Assembly (NCBI RefSeq): GCF_001592965.1
Contig: NZ_LRPC01000028.1
Location: 744,001 to 808,000, forward strand
DNA length: 64,000 nt
Direction: 5' to 3'
Source of the DNA: Roseivirga spongicola
GTDB lineage: Bacteria; Bacteroidota; Bacteroidia; Cytophagales; Cyclobacteriaceae
Shown here: piece by piece, positions 52,264 to 61,200 of the stretch
Position numbering within the stretch: position 1 is the first letter of the stretch
Layout: each line of letters starts with the position of its first letter
Made by a program: the position numbers and the translations under genes
Notes under the pieces: model-generated
What the model was told of the DNA's origin: nothing
Database searches by the model: none
What the model saw: only the letters and a program-made list of their open reading frames with translations

Positions 52264-53108
52264 CCTGGAAACACATCTATGCTTTGAACCATAGCCTTTT
52301 CAAACTCGGCTTTACTGTACTCGGGGGCTTCACTATGCTCTTCTAAAATCACTAATAATTTTTCAGTAGCTACATTTCCAGTCAGGTCATCTTTGGCCAT
52401 AGGGCAACCACCAAACCCTTTAATTGCCGAGTCAAATCTTTTGCAACCAGCTGCCAGCGCTGCCTCCACTTTTTCTCGTGTCTTTTGGGGAGTAGAATGG
52501 AAATGCGCCCCAAATTCTATAGTTGGATAGGCGGTTATACTGTTTTTGAAAATATCTTTAATCACCTCTGGTTCAGCAACTCCGATAGTATCAGATAAAC
52601 TGATAATTGAAATATTAAGATCATTCAACTTCTGAACAAATTCAGAAACGATCTCTTCATTAAAGGGCTCGTCATAAGGATTTCCGAAGCCCATTGAGAT
52701 GTAAGTGACTAGAGTTTTATTATGTTTCAAACACAAGTTCTGAATCTCTGCTAGTTGATCTAGCGCCTCTCCCACACTCTTATTTGTGTTGCGTTGTTGA
52801 AAGGTTTCAGAGATAGAAAGAGGGAAGCCCAAATAACTTATTTCTTCAAAACTCAATGCTTGCTCTGCCCCTCTCAGGTTAGCTATAATGGCCAACAGTT
52901 TTGAGCTTGTTTGAGATAGGTCTAATTGTGAAAGTACTTCAGCTGTATCTCTCATTTGAGGGATGGCTTTAGGAGAAACAAAACTCCCAAAGTCTATAGT
53001 ATAGAAACCAACTTTGAGCAACTGGTTTATATAAGCTGCTTTCGTTGTTGTTGGAATAAAATCATGCAGCCCTTGCATGGCATCTCTCGGACATTCAATC
53101 ACCTTCAT
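52260..53108 (-). CDS. Hydroxymethylglutaryl-CoA lyase
   Basis: Cleaves HMG-CoA to acetoacetate and acetyl-CoA (leucine degradation, ketone bodies). 282 aa, TIM barrel of the HMGL-like family. IECPRDAMQG carries the conserved Arg-Asp; GFYTIDFGSFVSPK, FGAHFHSTP (metal His pair) and GFGGCPMAKDDLTGNVATE with the catalytic Cys are all present. ECPRDAMQ is the Bacteroidota version of VGPRDGLQ. TTG-N19-TAACATTG upstream would place transcription start at the ATG. Genes for the rest of the leucine pathway are not here. Confidence 0.92.
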   Translation of the reverse strand: MKVIECPRDAMQGLHDFIPTTTKAAYINQLLKVGFYTIDFGSFVSPKAIPQMRDTAEVLSQLDLSQTSSKLLAIIANLRGAEQALSFEEISYLGFPLSISETFQQRNTNKSVGEALDQLAEIQNLCLKHNKTLVTYISMGFGNPYDEPFNEEIVSEFVQKLNDLNISIISLSDTIGVAEPEVIKDIFKNSITAYPTIEFGAHFHSTPQKTREKVEAALAAGCKRFDSAIKGFGGCPMAKDDLTGNVATEKLLVILEEHSEAPEYSKAEFEKAMVQSIDVFPG

Positions 53109-53156
53109 GTTTCAATGTTAAGCAATGGATAGTAAGCTTCAAAACTGAAATTATAT

Positions 53157-53190
53157 CAAAAACAAAGGCCACCCAAATATTGAGTGACCT
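53157..53190 (-). terminator. Intrinsic terminator of the fasciclin gene
   Basis: Minus strand AGGTCACTC (53190-53182) with GGGTGGCCT (53174-53166), two G-U pairs, loop of 7, then TTTGTTTTT. Confidence 0.75.
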
Positions 53191-53214
53191 CTGAATCAAC
53201 CATAACCAAAAACC

Positions 53215-53715
53215 TTATTTCATACTTGGTGGTAGAATCACTTTGTCTATTACGTGTACCACACCATTGCTTGCTTTTACATCGGCCATTACCACTTTAG
53301 CACCGCTAATCTTAACGTTACCATAAGAGATATCTACCATTACGTTTTCACCCTGTACTGTTTTTGCTTTTTGCCCATTAGAAAGGTCTGAAGACATTAC
53401 CTTTCCAGCCACAACATGGTATGTAAGCACAGCTACCAGTTTATCTTTATTTTCAGGCTTCAAGAGCATATCTAATGTACCAGCAGGAAGCGCAGCAAAT
53501 GCTGCATCGGTTGGAGCAAATACAGTGAAAGGACCATCGCCTTTTAAAGTTTCTACTAATCCGCCAGCTTTAACAGCAGCTACAAGGGTAGATAGATTTT
53601 CATTTCCAACGGCTAAGTCAACAATATCTTTAGATTGAGCCTTTGACTGATTTAGCGTTAAGAACATTGTAAAAAGTACACCTAGTGCTACTTTTAGAAT
53701 CTTGTGATTTTTCAT
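53215..53715 (-). CDS. Exported single fasciclin-domain protein
   Basis: 166 aa. Signal peptide ends SKAQS. One FAS1 domain: [36 protein letters not shown] (H1 box), [27 protein letters not shown] (H2 box). FAS1 proteins act in adhesion or as soluble envelope proteins. The gene follows a sigma / anti-sigma pair but has its own leader (a strong terminator stands between), so it may be a target of that sigma factor. Confidence 0.93.
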   Translation of the reverse strand: MKNHKILKVALGVLFTMFLTLNQSKAQSKDIVDLAVGNENLSTLVAAVKAGGLVETLKGDGPFTVFAPTDAAFAALPAGTLDMLLKPENKDKLVAVLTYHVVAGKVMSSDLSNGQKAKTVQGENVMVDISYGNVKISGAKVVMADVKASNGVVHVIDKVILPPSMK

Positions 53716-53830
53716 AATTCAGATTAAAATTTAATTTCTAACTACCCGAGTTACGACCTCAACTGCACGACCAGATTTCTACTGTTGAATATTTTTTAAA
53801 AAAAGTTAAACAGACTAGAAGTTTACAACG

Positions 53831-53866
53831 CAAAAAAGCCTTCCCACTATCTGGAATGGCTTTTTC
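53831..53866 (-). terminator. Terminator of the sigma / anti-sigma operon
   Basis: GAAAAAGCC and GGCTTTTTT (minus strand) around an imperfect GGAA/TTCC extension form a long hairpin ending in a T-run, 55-90 bp past the anti-sigma stop. Confidence 0.75.
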
Positions 53867-53922
53867 ATAATTCTTTAAAATAGTTTATAAACCGATAAAG
53901 GTTAAGATGAAGAACACTTAGA

Positions 53923-54735
53923 TCAAATAAAACCCTTTACATAGGTCTTATCTACTGTGGCTATTGGGCTACCACCTTCTTTCTCTAGTGTAACCGCAAA
54001 GGCCCTCACATCACCCTTTATTACTTTGAGCTCTTGCACCAACTGATTATGGTCAAATATTCCTGCATCTATTGGCGCTTGACCGTCTTTAATGGCCCAT
54101 AGCTGATATTGATGTCCATGAGGGGGCTCAGGTAGCTGATCTACACTAATGAATACAGCGTTCGATTTTTTATTCCAAAACACATTGGCAAAAGACTCTG
54201 GAGATATCTCGAGTCCATCCATTCGCACGTGAATATTGTCTTCGCTCATAAAATGAGCTACACGTAATTCTGCATAAGCTAGCTCTTGTTCGGTATTAGA
54301 AGCCTTTTCGGCTAATACCGAATTGTTTTGCTCTAACAGGGCAAGTCTTTCTTTTGTTTGCTTAAACTGAGAGTAAAAGATATAGTTGAACCCTAGGCTG
54401 ATCACCAAGAGAATAGTGGCTGCAATAGACCAAACGGGTATAACATTTACTCTTTTGATTTTGACCTCATCATCTGACTCATTAAGAACAGCCATAAAAC
54501 GCTCTTCTTCTCCCTTTTCTATACCAAGGAGTGATTTCTCCAAAATGTCTTTCGATGGGGTTTTATCAGAGGCTTTTGCGTACACCCTCAAAGCCTCTTG
54601 AAGTTCTTCAAGCTCTGCTTTTACTTCTGGATATTGCATGGCTACTCGTTCAACTTCGAGCATTTCTTGCTCAGAAAGTTCTCCGGCTACATACTTTTCC
54701 AGAATACCTGATTCTATGTATTCCTTCACGTTCAT
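53923..54735 (-). CDS. Anti-sigma factor, RskA (anti-sigma-K) family
   Basis: 270 aa. N-terminal cytoplasmic sigma-binding part (~1-95, GILEKYVAGELSEQEMLEVE), one membrane helix (~100-122, VWSIAATILLVISLGFNYIF), a short coiled coil, then a periplasmic RskA C-terminal domain (~165-270: NAVFISVDQLPEPPHGHQYQ; AFAVTLEKEGGSP). Its ATG overlaps the sigma stop by one base (TAATG). Holds the sigma factor at the membrane until proteolysis. Confidence 0.9.
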   Translation of the reverse strand: MNVKEYIESGILEKYVAGELSEQEMLEVERVAMQYPEVKAELEELQEALRVYAKASDKTPSKDILEKSLLGIEKGEEERFMAVLNESDDEVKIKRVNVIPVWSIAATILLVISLGFNYIFYSQFKQTKERLALLEQNNSVLAEKASNTEQELAYAELRVAHFMSEDNIHVRMDGLEISPESFANVFWNKKSNAVFISVDQLPEPPHGHQYQLWAIKDGQAPIDAGIFDHNQLVQELKVIKGDVRAFAVTLEKEGGSPIATVDKTYVKGFI

Positions 54736-55292
54736 TATACAAATGACCTCAAATGCTTTAACGCGGTTCTTATTCTGGTTTTTACAGTGCCAATTGGCAC
54801 TTCTAGTTTGTCGGCTATTTCTTGGTGCGAATAACCCTCAAAAAATGACATATCGATCAAAAGTCGGTATTTATTCGGTAACTGTTCTAAAAGTTGCTTT
54901 GCCATTAGTTTTTCAAGGCTATCATCAGCACTTAATTTGTTTTCCAAAGCTACGACCTCTATGGCCATTTTAGATGTTTGACTTTCTTTAAAGTCTCTAG
55001 TTTTTCTTTTATCAAGTGCTGCATTCCTGCTTATGGCAACAAGCCAAGAATACAATCCGGCTCTCTGCTGGTCGTAAGTGGCAGCATTGTTCCATACTTT
55101 TATGAGCACCTGCTGCAATACCTCTTCGGCCATTGGCCTATCTACAATAATTCTACTGATCACATTCAACAAAGCAGCTCCATAATAATCGAAAATAAGT
55201 TTTATGGATTGTTTGTCTTGCTGGCAAAGCAAAGAAACAATTTGTGTTTCAATGGCTGTTTTGGTTGGAATTGACTGCGTAGCTGACGGCAC
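54735..55292 (-). CDS. ECF RNA polymerase sigma factor (SigK-like)
   Basis: 185 aa. Region 2 contains LIFDYYGAALLNVISRI, MAEEVLQQVLIKVWNNAATY and LYSWLVAISRNAALDKRK. Region 4 contains LLIDMSFFEGYSHQEIADKL followed by PIGTVKTRIRTALKHLR. No ATG is available; GTG 55292 is the likely start. Partner of the RskA-type anti-sigma factor downstream. Likely controls envelope or redox genes including, by analogy with other phyla, the adjacent fasciclin gene. Confidence 0.92.
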   Translation of the reverse strand: MPSATQSIPTKTAIETQIVSLLCQQDKQSIKLIFDYYGAALLNVISRIIVDRPMAEEVLQQVLIKVWNNAATYDQQRAGLYSWLVAISRNAALDKRKTRDFKESQTSKMAIEVVALENKLSADDSLEKLMAKQLLEQLPNKYRLLIDMSFFEGYSHQEIADKLEVPIGTVKTRIRTALKHLRSFV

Positions 55293-55511
55293 GGTTGGGT
55301 TAATTTAGTGATAGAACCGCCCCGCTTTCAGATTGTTTAAAGTGATTTCTAGCATTTGAACAATAAAACTGAAGAGTCACTAATGATTGCTCACCAATTT
55401 CTAAAAGCAAAGCCCTCGATCTCTGAAGACTAAATCCTTTCAATAATTTTCAAAAGTTTGAATATTTAAATCCTTCACCCTTTAGGGCAGGGATATAAAT
55501 TTAATTGATTA

Positions 55512-55922
55512 ATGACCATCCTACACATCACGCCCGAGCAAACCTATGAAATACGCCATCGAGTCATGTGGCCCGATCAGCCTTTTGACTACGTTAAACT
55601 TGCCAATGATAATGAAGGCCTACACTTCGGCTATTTTGTGGATGGGAAGCTCATCTCTGTAATCTCTGGCTTCTTTAATGAAGAAACTAAGGAAGCTCAG
55701 TTCCGTAAGTTTGCTACTCTTCAGGAATTCCAAGGCAAAGGCTATGGCTCTCAGCTCCTCTCCCATTTAATAGTTGAACTCACTTCCCTTGGAGCCACCA
55801 GAATTTGGTGCAATGCTAGAGTCAATGCCACTGCTCTTTACGAACGCTTTGGCATGCACAAAACCAACCAAATGTTTACCAAACTAGGCATCGACTATGT
55901 GGTAATGGAGAAGGTGATTTGA
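55512..55922 (+). CDS. GNAT family N-acetyltransferase
   Basis: 136 aa. Acetyl-CoA motif A is visible in FRKFATLQEFQGKGYGSQLL (Q-x-x-G-x-G form GKGYGS), followed by IWCNARVNATALYERFGM (motif B with Asn/Tyr). Substrate not deducible; size and N-terminus (PEQTYEIRHRVMWPDQP) resemble ElaA/YjdJ-like acetyltransferases. Single gene after a gap with no clear promoter. Confidence 0.9.
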   Translation: MTILHITPEQTYEIRHRVMWPDQPFDYVKLANDNEGLHFGYFVDGKLISVISGFFNEETKEAQFRKFATLQEFQGKGYGSQLLSHLIVELTSLGATRIWCNARVNATALYERFGMHKTNQMFTKLGIDYVVMEKVI

Positions 55923-55970
55923 TGATAAATTGATTTGGTGATAAGTTGATTTGGTGATGGGATAATTTGG
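55923..55970 (+). repeat. Three 16-bp tandem repeats directly after the GNAT stop
   Basis: TGATAAATTGATTTGG, TGATAAGTTGATTTGG, TGATGGGATAATTTGG. The first begins at the base after the stop codon and the stop itself (TTGATGA) resembles a degenerate earlier unit. No coding role. Confidence 0.8.
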
Positions 55971-56081
55971 AAATGGTTTGATTTAATCACAAGACATATA
56001 CCTATTCAAACCGTCATTCTGAGAGAGGTACGACCGAAGAATCTCCAAAATCTAGTACCTGATTTAACCTTGAAAACATCA

Positions 56082-56159
56082 AGTCGTCAGACCAATACTC
56101 AGAAGCTTAACCTGTTGCCAAAGCTTTCACCAGTGTTAGGCACTATTGGTCAGACGACT
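56082..56159. repeat. Inverted repeat with 16-bp arms
   Basis: AGTCGTCAGACCAATA (56082-56097) and TATTGGTCAGACGACT (56144-56159) are reverse complements at 15 of 16 bases, spaced by 46 bp. Near it, ACATCA occurs on both outer sides. Could be the ends of a very small decayed element. The flanking 56012-56047 also holds a GTCATTCTGAG...GAATCTCC segment similar to the core of the inverted-repeat elements. Confidence 0.6.
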
Positions 56160-56296
56160 AACATCAGGTTCCTTGGTGTTTGAGCATTCTAAAAGTTGGT
56201 ACTAAGCAAACCTTGTAAGTTACTCCCAAAATGTCTTTCTTCATTTTTGGAAAACACACCATACCTTTCACTCTATATGCTTTTCTAGGAAATAAG

Positions 56297-56396
56297 AATA
56301 TGACTGTTAGCCCCTAGATATAGACGGCTATAAGTCATAAACCTTTCATTATATATTTATATCAGTCATATTGTTAGTTGTTACATAACGTTAGAT
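56297..56396 (+). other. attC-like palindrome and GTTAGAT core at the left edge of a gene cassette
   Basis: AATATGACTG (56297-56306) pairs with CAGTCATATT (56363-56372), then TAACGTTAGAT ends at 56396. GTTAGAT fits the integron core-site consensus GTTRRRY, and the ATG of the first cassette gene is 11 bp later. No integrase is in the window, so this is structural resemblance only. Confidence 0.35.
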
Positions 56397-56406
56397 ACAT
56401 TAAAAA

Positions 56407-56913
56407 ATGAAACCTAAATTTTTACAATTAGAAACCGAATCTCCAAGTGAATTTGACCAGATTGCAAATCACTTGATGAATGATTATGCTATAGAAAATC
56501 ATGAATCACTTTTCAGATTAACTGAAGTTGAGTTCTATTGGAACTCCCCAACTCACAACGACAACAGCACATACAATAGAAACCATGTAAATCCTGAAAA
56601 CGGTGATTGGTTTTTCCATTATTCAGGCGTTGACATTGCATTGAAAAGTGAAATGCTTAAAGGACATGGCGGAATTCTTATTCGTGGAATTTATTGCCTA
56701 AAAGACAAGAAAGCATACAAAGGACCTATGGTTTGTGCCATGAAATTGTTTAGTGGAACTAATGCCTTTTCAGATTCAATAAAAACTAAAGTTATTGAAC
56801 ATAAGTTTGATCGGAAAGAACTTTCAAAAACTCCAAGAATTGGATTAGGAAAAAATGCAGAAGAAAGTGGAACAAAACTTTTAGAGTACAGATATACGAT
56901 TAACGTAAAATGA
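56407..56913 (+). CDS. Unrecognised protein with distant 3-methyladenine-glycosylase (Aag/MPG) resemblance
   Basis: 168 aa, more AT-rich than the surrounding genes. The order of short motifs recalls Aag: LTEVEFYWNS (compare the catalytic ETEAY of Aag), a His in THNDNSTYNRNH, GDWFFHYSGVDIAL (compare PGTLYVYIIYGM), and GGILIRGIYCL (compare VLLRALEP). Most catalytic-pocket positions look conserved in type, but overall similarity is weak and a homology search is needed. The ATGA overlap with the deiminase-like gene implies a two-gene unit. Confidence 0.6.
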   Translation: MKPKFLQLETESPSEFDQIANHLMNDYAIENHESLFRLTEVEFYWNSPTHNDNSTYNRNHVNPENGDWFFHYSGVDIALKSEMLKGHGGILIRGIYCLKDKKAYKGPMVCAMKLFSGTNAFSDSIKTKVIEHKFDRKELSKTPRIGLGKNAEESGTKLLEYRYTINVK

Positions 56914-57764
56914 TAGCTGATTGGCAAACCAATAAAATACACTTCTCTGAAAAGCTTAAAATCAAGTTATCAAAGACTTGTATTCAAATTGAAAAAGAAT
57001 TAGAAAGTCTCGGACAGAAACCAAATTTCTTACCTAATACAAATGACATTTGGGCAAGAGATTTTATGCCAATTCAAATTTCAGATAATCGATTTCTTGA
57101 ATATCGTTATGACCCAGATTATTTGCAAGGTAGCTCAGAAGAACAGGAAACAAGAGAGATAAAAAGTTACCCTGACATCATATGCAATGAAATCAATCTT
57201 CCCACTATAAAAAGTGACTTAATCATAGATGGCGGAAACATTGTAAAATCTGAAAACACAGTAATTCTCACAGACAAAATTGTTTGGGAAAACCGAAGAC
57301 ATTATTCTGAAAAAGAATTAGTCAAGAAAATTCACGAATCATTTGAAGTTGATAATGTCATCCTGATTCCTTGGGACGAAGATTGTGAGTTCGGGCACTC
57401 AGACGGAATGCTAAGATTCATTAATAATGATACCGTTCTGATAAGTGGTTTTTACGAACAGGCAGATTCGAAATTCAAAAAAGAATTGATAAAACCTTTG
57501 GAAGAAGCAAAGTTAAATTGCGAATGGTTAAGATGCTCGAAAAATGAAACTGAATCGAATATTGCCTATATCAACTTTCTGCAAACTACGGACATGATTC
57601 TTGTTCCCTCTTTGAAGCAAAAAGAAGATGAAAATGCCTTTGAAAAAATATCTGACTGCTTCCCTAACTATGCCCAAAATAAAAGAATCAGGAAAATTGA
57701 TATGAGAGAAATTGTAAGACAAGGCGGAGCATTAAACTGTATTTCATGGACAATAAAAAAATAA
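56910..57764 (+). CDS. Agmatine deiminase / peptidyl-arginine deiminase family protein, atypical
   Basis: 284 aa. Guanidino-modifying fold with the family blocks: NTNDIWARDFMPI (substrate Asp/Trp/Arg), LIIDGGNIVKS, CEFGHSDGMLRF (catalytic His and Asp), and QGGALNCISWTI with the nucleophilic Cys. The usual GGGxxHCxT becomes GGALNCIS, so the histidine before the Cys is Asn. It is also ~60 residues shorter than typical agmatine deiminases. Hydrolysis of agmatine or a related guanidine is likely but not certain. AT-rich; horizontally acquired by appearance. Confidence 0.85.
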   Translation: MIADWQTNKIHFSEKLKIKLSKTCIQIEKELESLGQKPNFLPNTNDIWARDFMPIQISDNRFLEYRYDPDYLQGSSEEQETREIKSYPDIICNEINLPTIKSDLIIDGGNIVKSENTVILTDKIVWENRRHYSEKELVKKIHESFEVDNVILIPWDEDCEFGHSDGMLRFINNDTVLISGFYEQADSKFKKELIKPLEEAKLNCEWLRCSKNETESNIAYINFLQTTDMILVPSLKQKEDENAFEKISDCFPNYAQNKRIRKIDMREIVRQGGALNCISWTIKK

Positions 57765-57772
57765 AAAAACGT

Positions 57773-57903
57773 GCCCCAACGAAGCATATAGCTTATGGCG
57801 GGTGAACGGCTGCCAGCAAGGTTTTCGCTCCATAACCAGACTTGGTTTCGGGGGGGGGCCGGAAAAGTGCTTCGAAACCGTCACAAAGCCATATGAAAAC
57901 AGT
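57773..57903 (+). other. attC-like long imperfect palindrome at the right edge of the cassette
   Basis: After CCCCAAC (57774-57780), a ~110-bp structure runs from CATATAGCTT (57785) to AAGCCATATG (57886-57895). Internal arms match in order: GGGTGAACGG with CCGTCAC, AGCA with TGCT, TTTTCG with CGGAAAA, TAACCA with TTGGTT. This is how a folded integron attC site looks. A G9 homopolymer (57850-57858) lies near the tip. The right core GTTGAGA differs from GTTRRRY in the last base. Confidence 0.4.
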
Positions 57904-58051
57904 TGAGACTCATAATAAACTCTGGTGCCATAACATCAGATAAAACAATTGCTGTTCTTCCTTTTGCGAACATAAATAGCTGCTGTGCTAACAGAAAACT
58001 ACACCAATTCAACAATCAACTAATCAACTATTTACCCAATTCACCAAAAGA

Positions 58052-58084
58052 AAAAACCAGCAAGGTTGCCCTCACTGGTTTTTG
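58052..58084. terminator. Bidirectional terminator
   Basis: AAAAACCAG (58052-58060) and CTGGTTTTT (58075-58083), loop of 14. On the minus strand a T-run (TTTTTTCTTTT) follows; it would serve the PD40-amidohydrolase gene, with about 130 bp of 3' leader. The intervening 58085-58183 holds short palindromes (CCCCTCAAGGGG at 58154-58165) and no gene. Confidence 0.6.
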
Positions 58085-58183
58085 ATTTCTAATTGTATGC
58101 CCCTCGTCCCCTTCCCGAGACATCGAGAGATGCCAAGCGAGATGATCTTAGCTCCCCTCAAGGGGCTGGGGGTAATACCCCGT

Positions 58184-58211
58184 GCACTAAGCACTAGGCA
58201 CTAGGCACTAT
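58184..58211. repeat. Four 7-bp tandem repeats
   Basis: GCACTAA, GCACTAG, GCACTAG, GCACTAT, in the 3' flank of the amidohydrolase gene just before its stop. No coding role. Confidence 0.8.
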
Positions 58212-58215
58212 TCCC

Positions 58216-61200
58216 CTATTTTTTAATTCCTGGTAAACCCTCCGGCTTAGCCTGATGCCAGTAGAACTGCTCAGCTTTTTTCTTACGCGGATAGACTTCG
58301 TCTAAAGTGTTCGTATCGTATAGCCTTCCATTTTTCATGACTCTGAAAATATTATTCGTGTTTCTCAGGTTAGTCAACGGATTGTCATTGAGGATCACCA
58401 AATCGGCTAGTTTTCCAGCTTCAATGGAGCCTAAGTCACCTTCTAAGCCAAGTGCTTCAGCACCTAGAATAGTGGCTACTCTAAGGGCGTCATGCTCTTC
58501 CATTTCAGAACCTACCGCCCACAACTCCCAATGGTAACCGAGGCCTTGTAGTTGTCCGTGGCTACCGATTCCGGCCAAACCACCTTGTTGCACTACGGAA
58601 TTTACACCTTCGCTATGCTTACGGAACACATGTTCTTCGTCCATAAACCACCCTGGTCTTCTTCTAGACTTTGAGGCTAATTCATCATAAGGCGTAAATC
58701 TTTGTAGCTTCTTATCGTGGTAAGGGTTCTCTCGGCTGTAGAAGTAATTTTCGGCCCAAGGCCCACCATACGATACCAATAAGGTTGAAGTGTAAGCCAT
58801 TTTAGACTCAGCTACCGAATAAGTTACATCCTTATAAAGCGGAGCAATTGGGAATGAGTGCTCATGCCCTGGGTAACCGTCAATTAGTTGAGTCATGTTC
58901 AACTTGAAATCCAAACCACCTTCTGTAGTTGGCATTAGCTGTTGTTCCTTTGCCGCTTCAATTACCCACTGTCTTTGTTTCCTATTCCCCACCAAGTACA
59001 TCTTAATAGTTTTGGTATTGTAGTACTCGCTGTACTGCTTCAATACTCTTTTGGTGTGGTCTAGGTCTTTCAAATTATACATCCAGTAGCCAACTCCAGG
59101 GCCGGTTGAATATACTCTTGGCCCATATAGATCACCAGTTTCTACCAAGTCAGAATAGGTTAGAACGTCTGTGGTAGCGGTTTGAGGATCGCGAGTTGCG
59201 GTTACTCCATAAGCAAGATTAGCTGCATAAACCCACACCTGGTTTTTATGTAAACCCCACGCTGGCCACATGTGTGCGTGAGTATCGATAAAGCCTGGCA
59301 CAATGGTTTTTCCAGCCATATCAATCACCTCAGCTTTTCTAGGTACTTCAAGTGTACCACTGGCTCCAACAGCTTTGATTCGCGCATTTTCTATGAGAAT
59401 ATCCCCGTTTTCAATAACCTCATCACCATTCATGGTGATGATTCTGGCACCTTTCAATAGAGCTACACCTTCAGGCACATCCTTTTTGGCCATCACCTTC
59501 ACACGGAATTCTGTTGGCTGGTAACCTTCATCCTTTTTCTCTTCCTTCTTATCTTCCTCAGTCTCTTCTTTGGCCTCTTCTACTTCCTCTTCCTTCTCTT
59601 CGTCTTTAGCAGCCTCCTTAGCCTCAGCTTCTGCTTTCTTAGCTATTTTAACACTATCAGCATAAGCTTCAGCTTCATCCAGATCATAGATGAAATGGGC
59701 ATTTCCGATTGACCAATGCACCTTCTTAGCATCGGCCGACCATGCAGGGAACTGACCACCAATTTCTGTAAGCTTCATGGAGGGAAACTGAGAAGATGAT
59801 GGATTTGAAACGGAAATAGTTGGCGTTTGACCTAATTTCGGCACTGTCACCACATAGATATCGTTGTTGATCAAAGCCATGGCTTTATCACCTTCTGGAG
59901 CCATATAAATGGCTGTTGCTCTTGAAGGAGGATTGTTCTCTCTCCAGCCTTCGCCTTCGCCCAAAGAAGTTCCGCCTGCTCCATGTTCGTCTTCCGACCA
60001 TGGGTCATAAATTTCATAAGGCGAATGGTCATGTCCTGCAATTGAGCCATAAGTAGAGATACCTGTGACTTTGACTATCTCCTTTTCATCAGTTCCATCC
60101 CAACGCACAGAGCTCAGTCCGTTAAATCCACTCAGGTAGATTCTATCACTACCTTTCACAAAGTGAGGTCCGCTTTTACCTTTGGTCTTCATAATGAAAT
60201 TGATTTCACCACCATCAGGTGAAATCCAGCAAAGGTCTTCATCGGCACGGGCAGCCCCAGGGCCAGAAGCATCTTTTAGGTTTTGAGCACTACCCTTGGT
60301 GAACACAATTCGGTTGTTTGGTGCCCAAACCGGTGTCATATAAATAGCTGACTCAGAAGTGATTTTAACAGGTCTTGGTCTTCCATCCACATTCACTTTG
60401 TAGATTGAACCACCTTCGGTATCTGACCAAGTGGCAAAAGCCAAGTTCTTACCGTCAGGCGACCATGTAGGCATGGCTTCCGTCATGTCGAAATCTGTTA
60501 AGCGCTTTGGCTCACCGTCAGGAATAGTCATGACATAAAGCCTATTTAGTGCTGTAAAAGCCAATTTCGATCCATCAGGAGATGGAACACCATCGCGAAT
60601 TTGAGTTACCACCATATCGGTTTCATCAGAAATTGGGTAATCAAACTTCAACCTTGGACCCATTTCTAGTTTCACGTCTACATCTAAGGGAATTTCAGTA
60701 GCCTTTCCTCCTTCGATACCCACTTTGAAAAGCTTTCCATCCCAAGAAGTAATCACCTCTTTAGAGTCTGGAGTAAATGACATAGCTGGCAGTACGCCCA
60801 ACGGAGCAATTGACTCTTGCTCATCGCGCAGAATCGGATAAGCTAACCATCGCTCGTCACCAGATTTTAAATCTCGAAGCACTAAGCCGGTCTGATCTTC
60901 ATAGCGAGAGCCATAAACCATCCACTTACCGTCTGGTGATAAGGTAGGTGTAAAGGCCGAACCATAGCGTGAAGTAACCGTTGAACGCTCACCGTTTTCT
61001 CTATCGTACACACCAATTTGATACTGAGGTAATTGCGCATTGTAATTCCATGCACCGTTTCTTTGTGAGAAGTAAATGTAACGGCCATCGGGAGAGAAAG
61101 CAGGTTCAATAACTTTTAAAGAAGATGGGCTACTAATTAACTGGAAACCTCCGCCACCATCTTTGTGATACATAAAGAGCTTCAAGTTTCTTCTGCCTTT

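Noticed and set aside
56297-57903. A complete mobile integron
   Set aside because: Only attC-like structures are seen; there is no integrase gene, attI or promoter, and the right core site is imperfect.
57903-58085. 60-codon open frame on the plus strand
   Set aside because: Overlaps the right end of the attC-like palindrome and a terminator stem; no recognisable domain.
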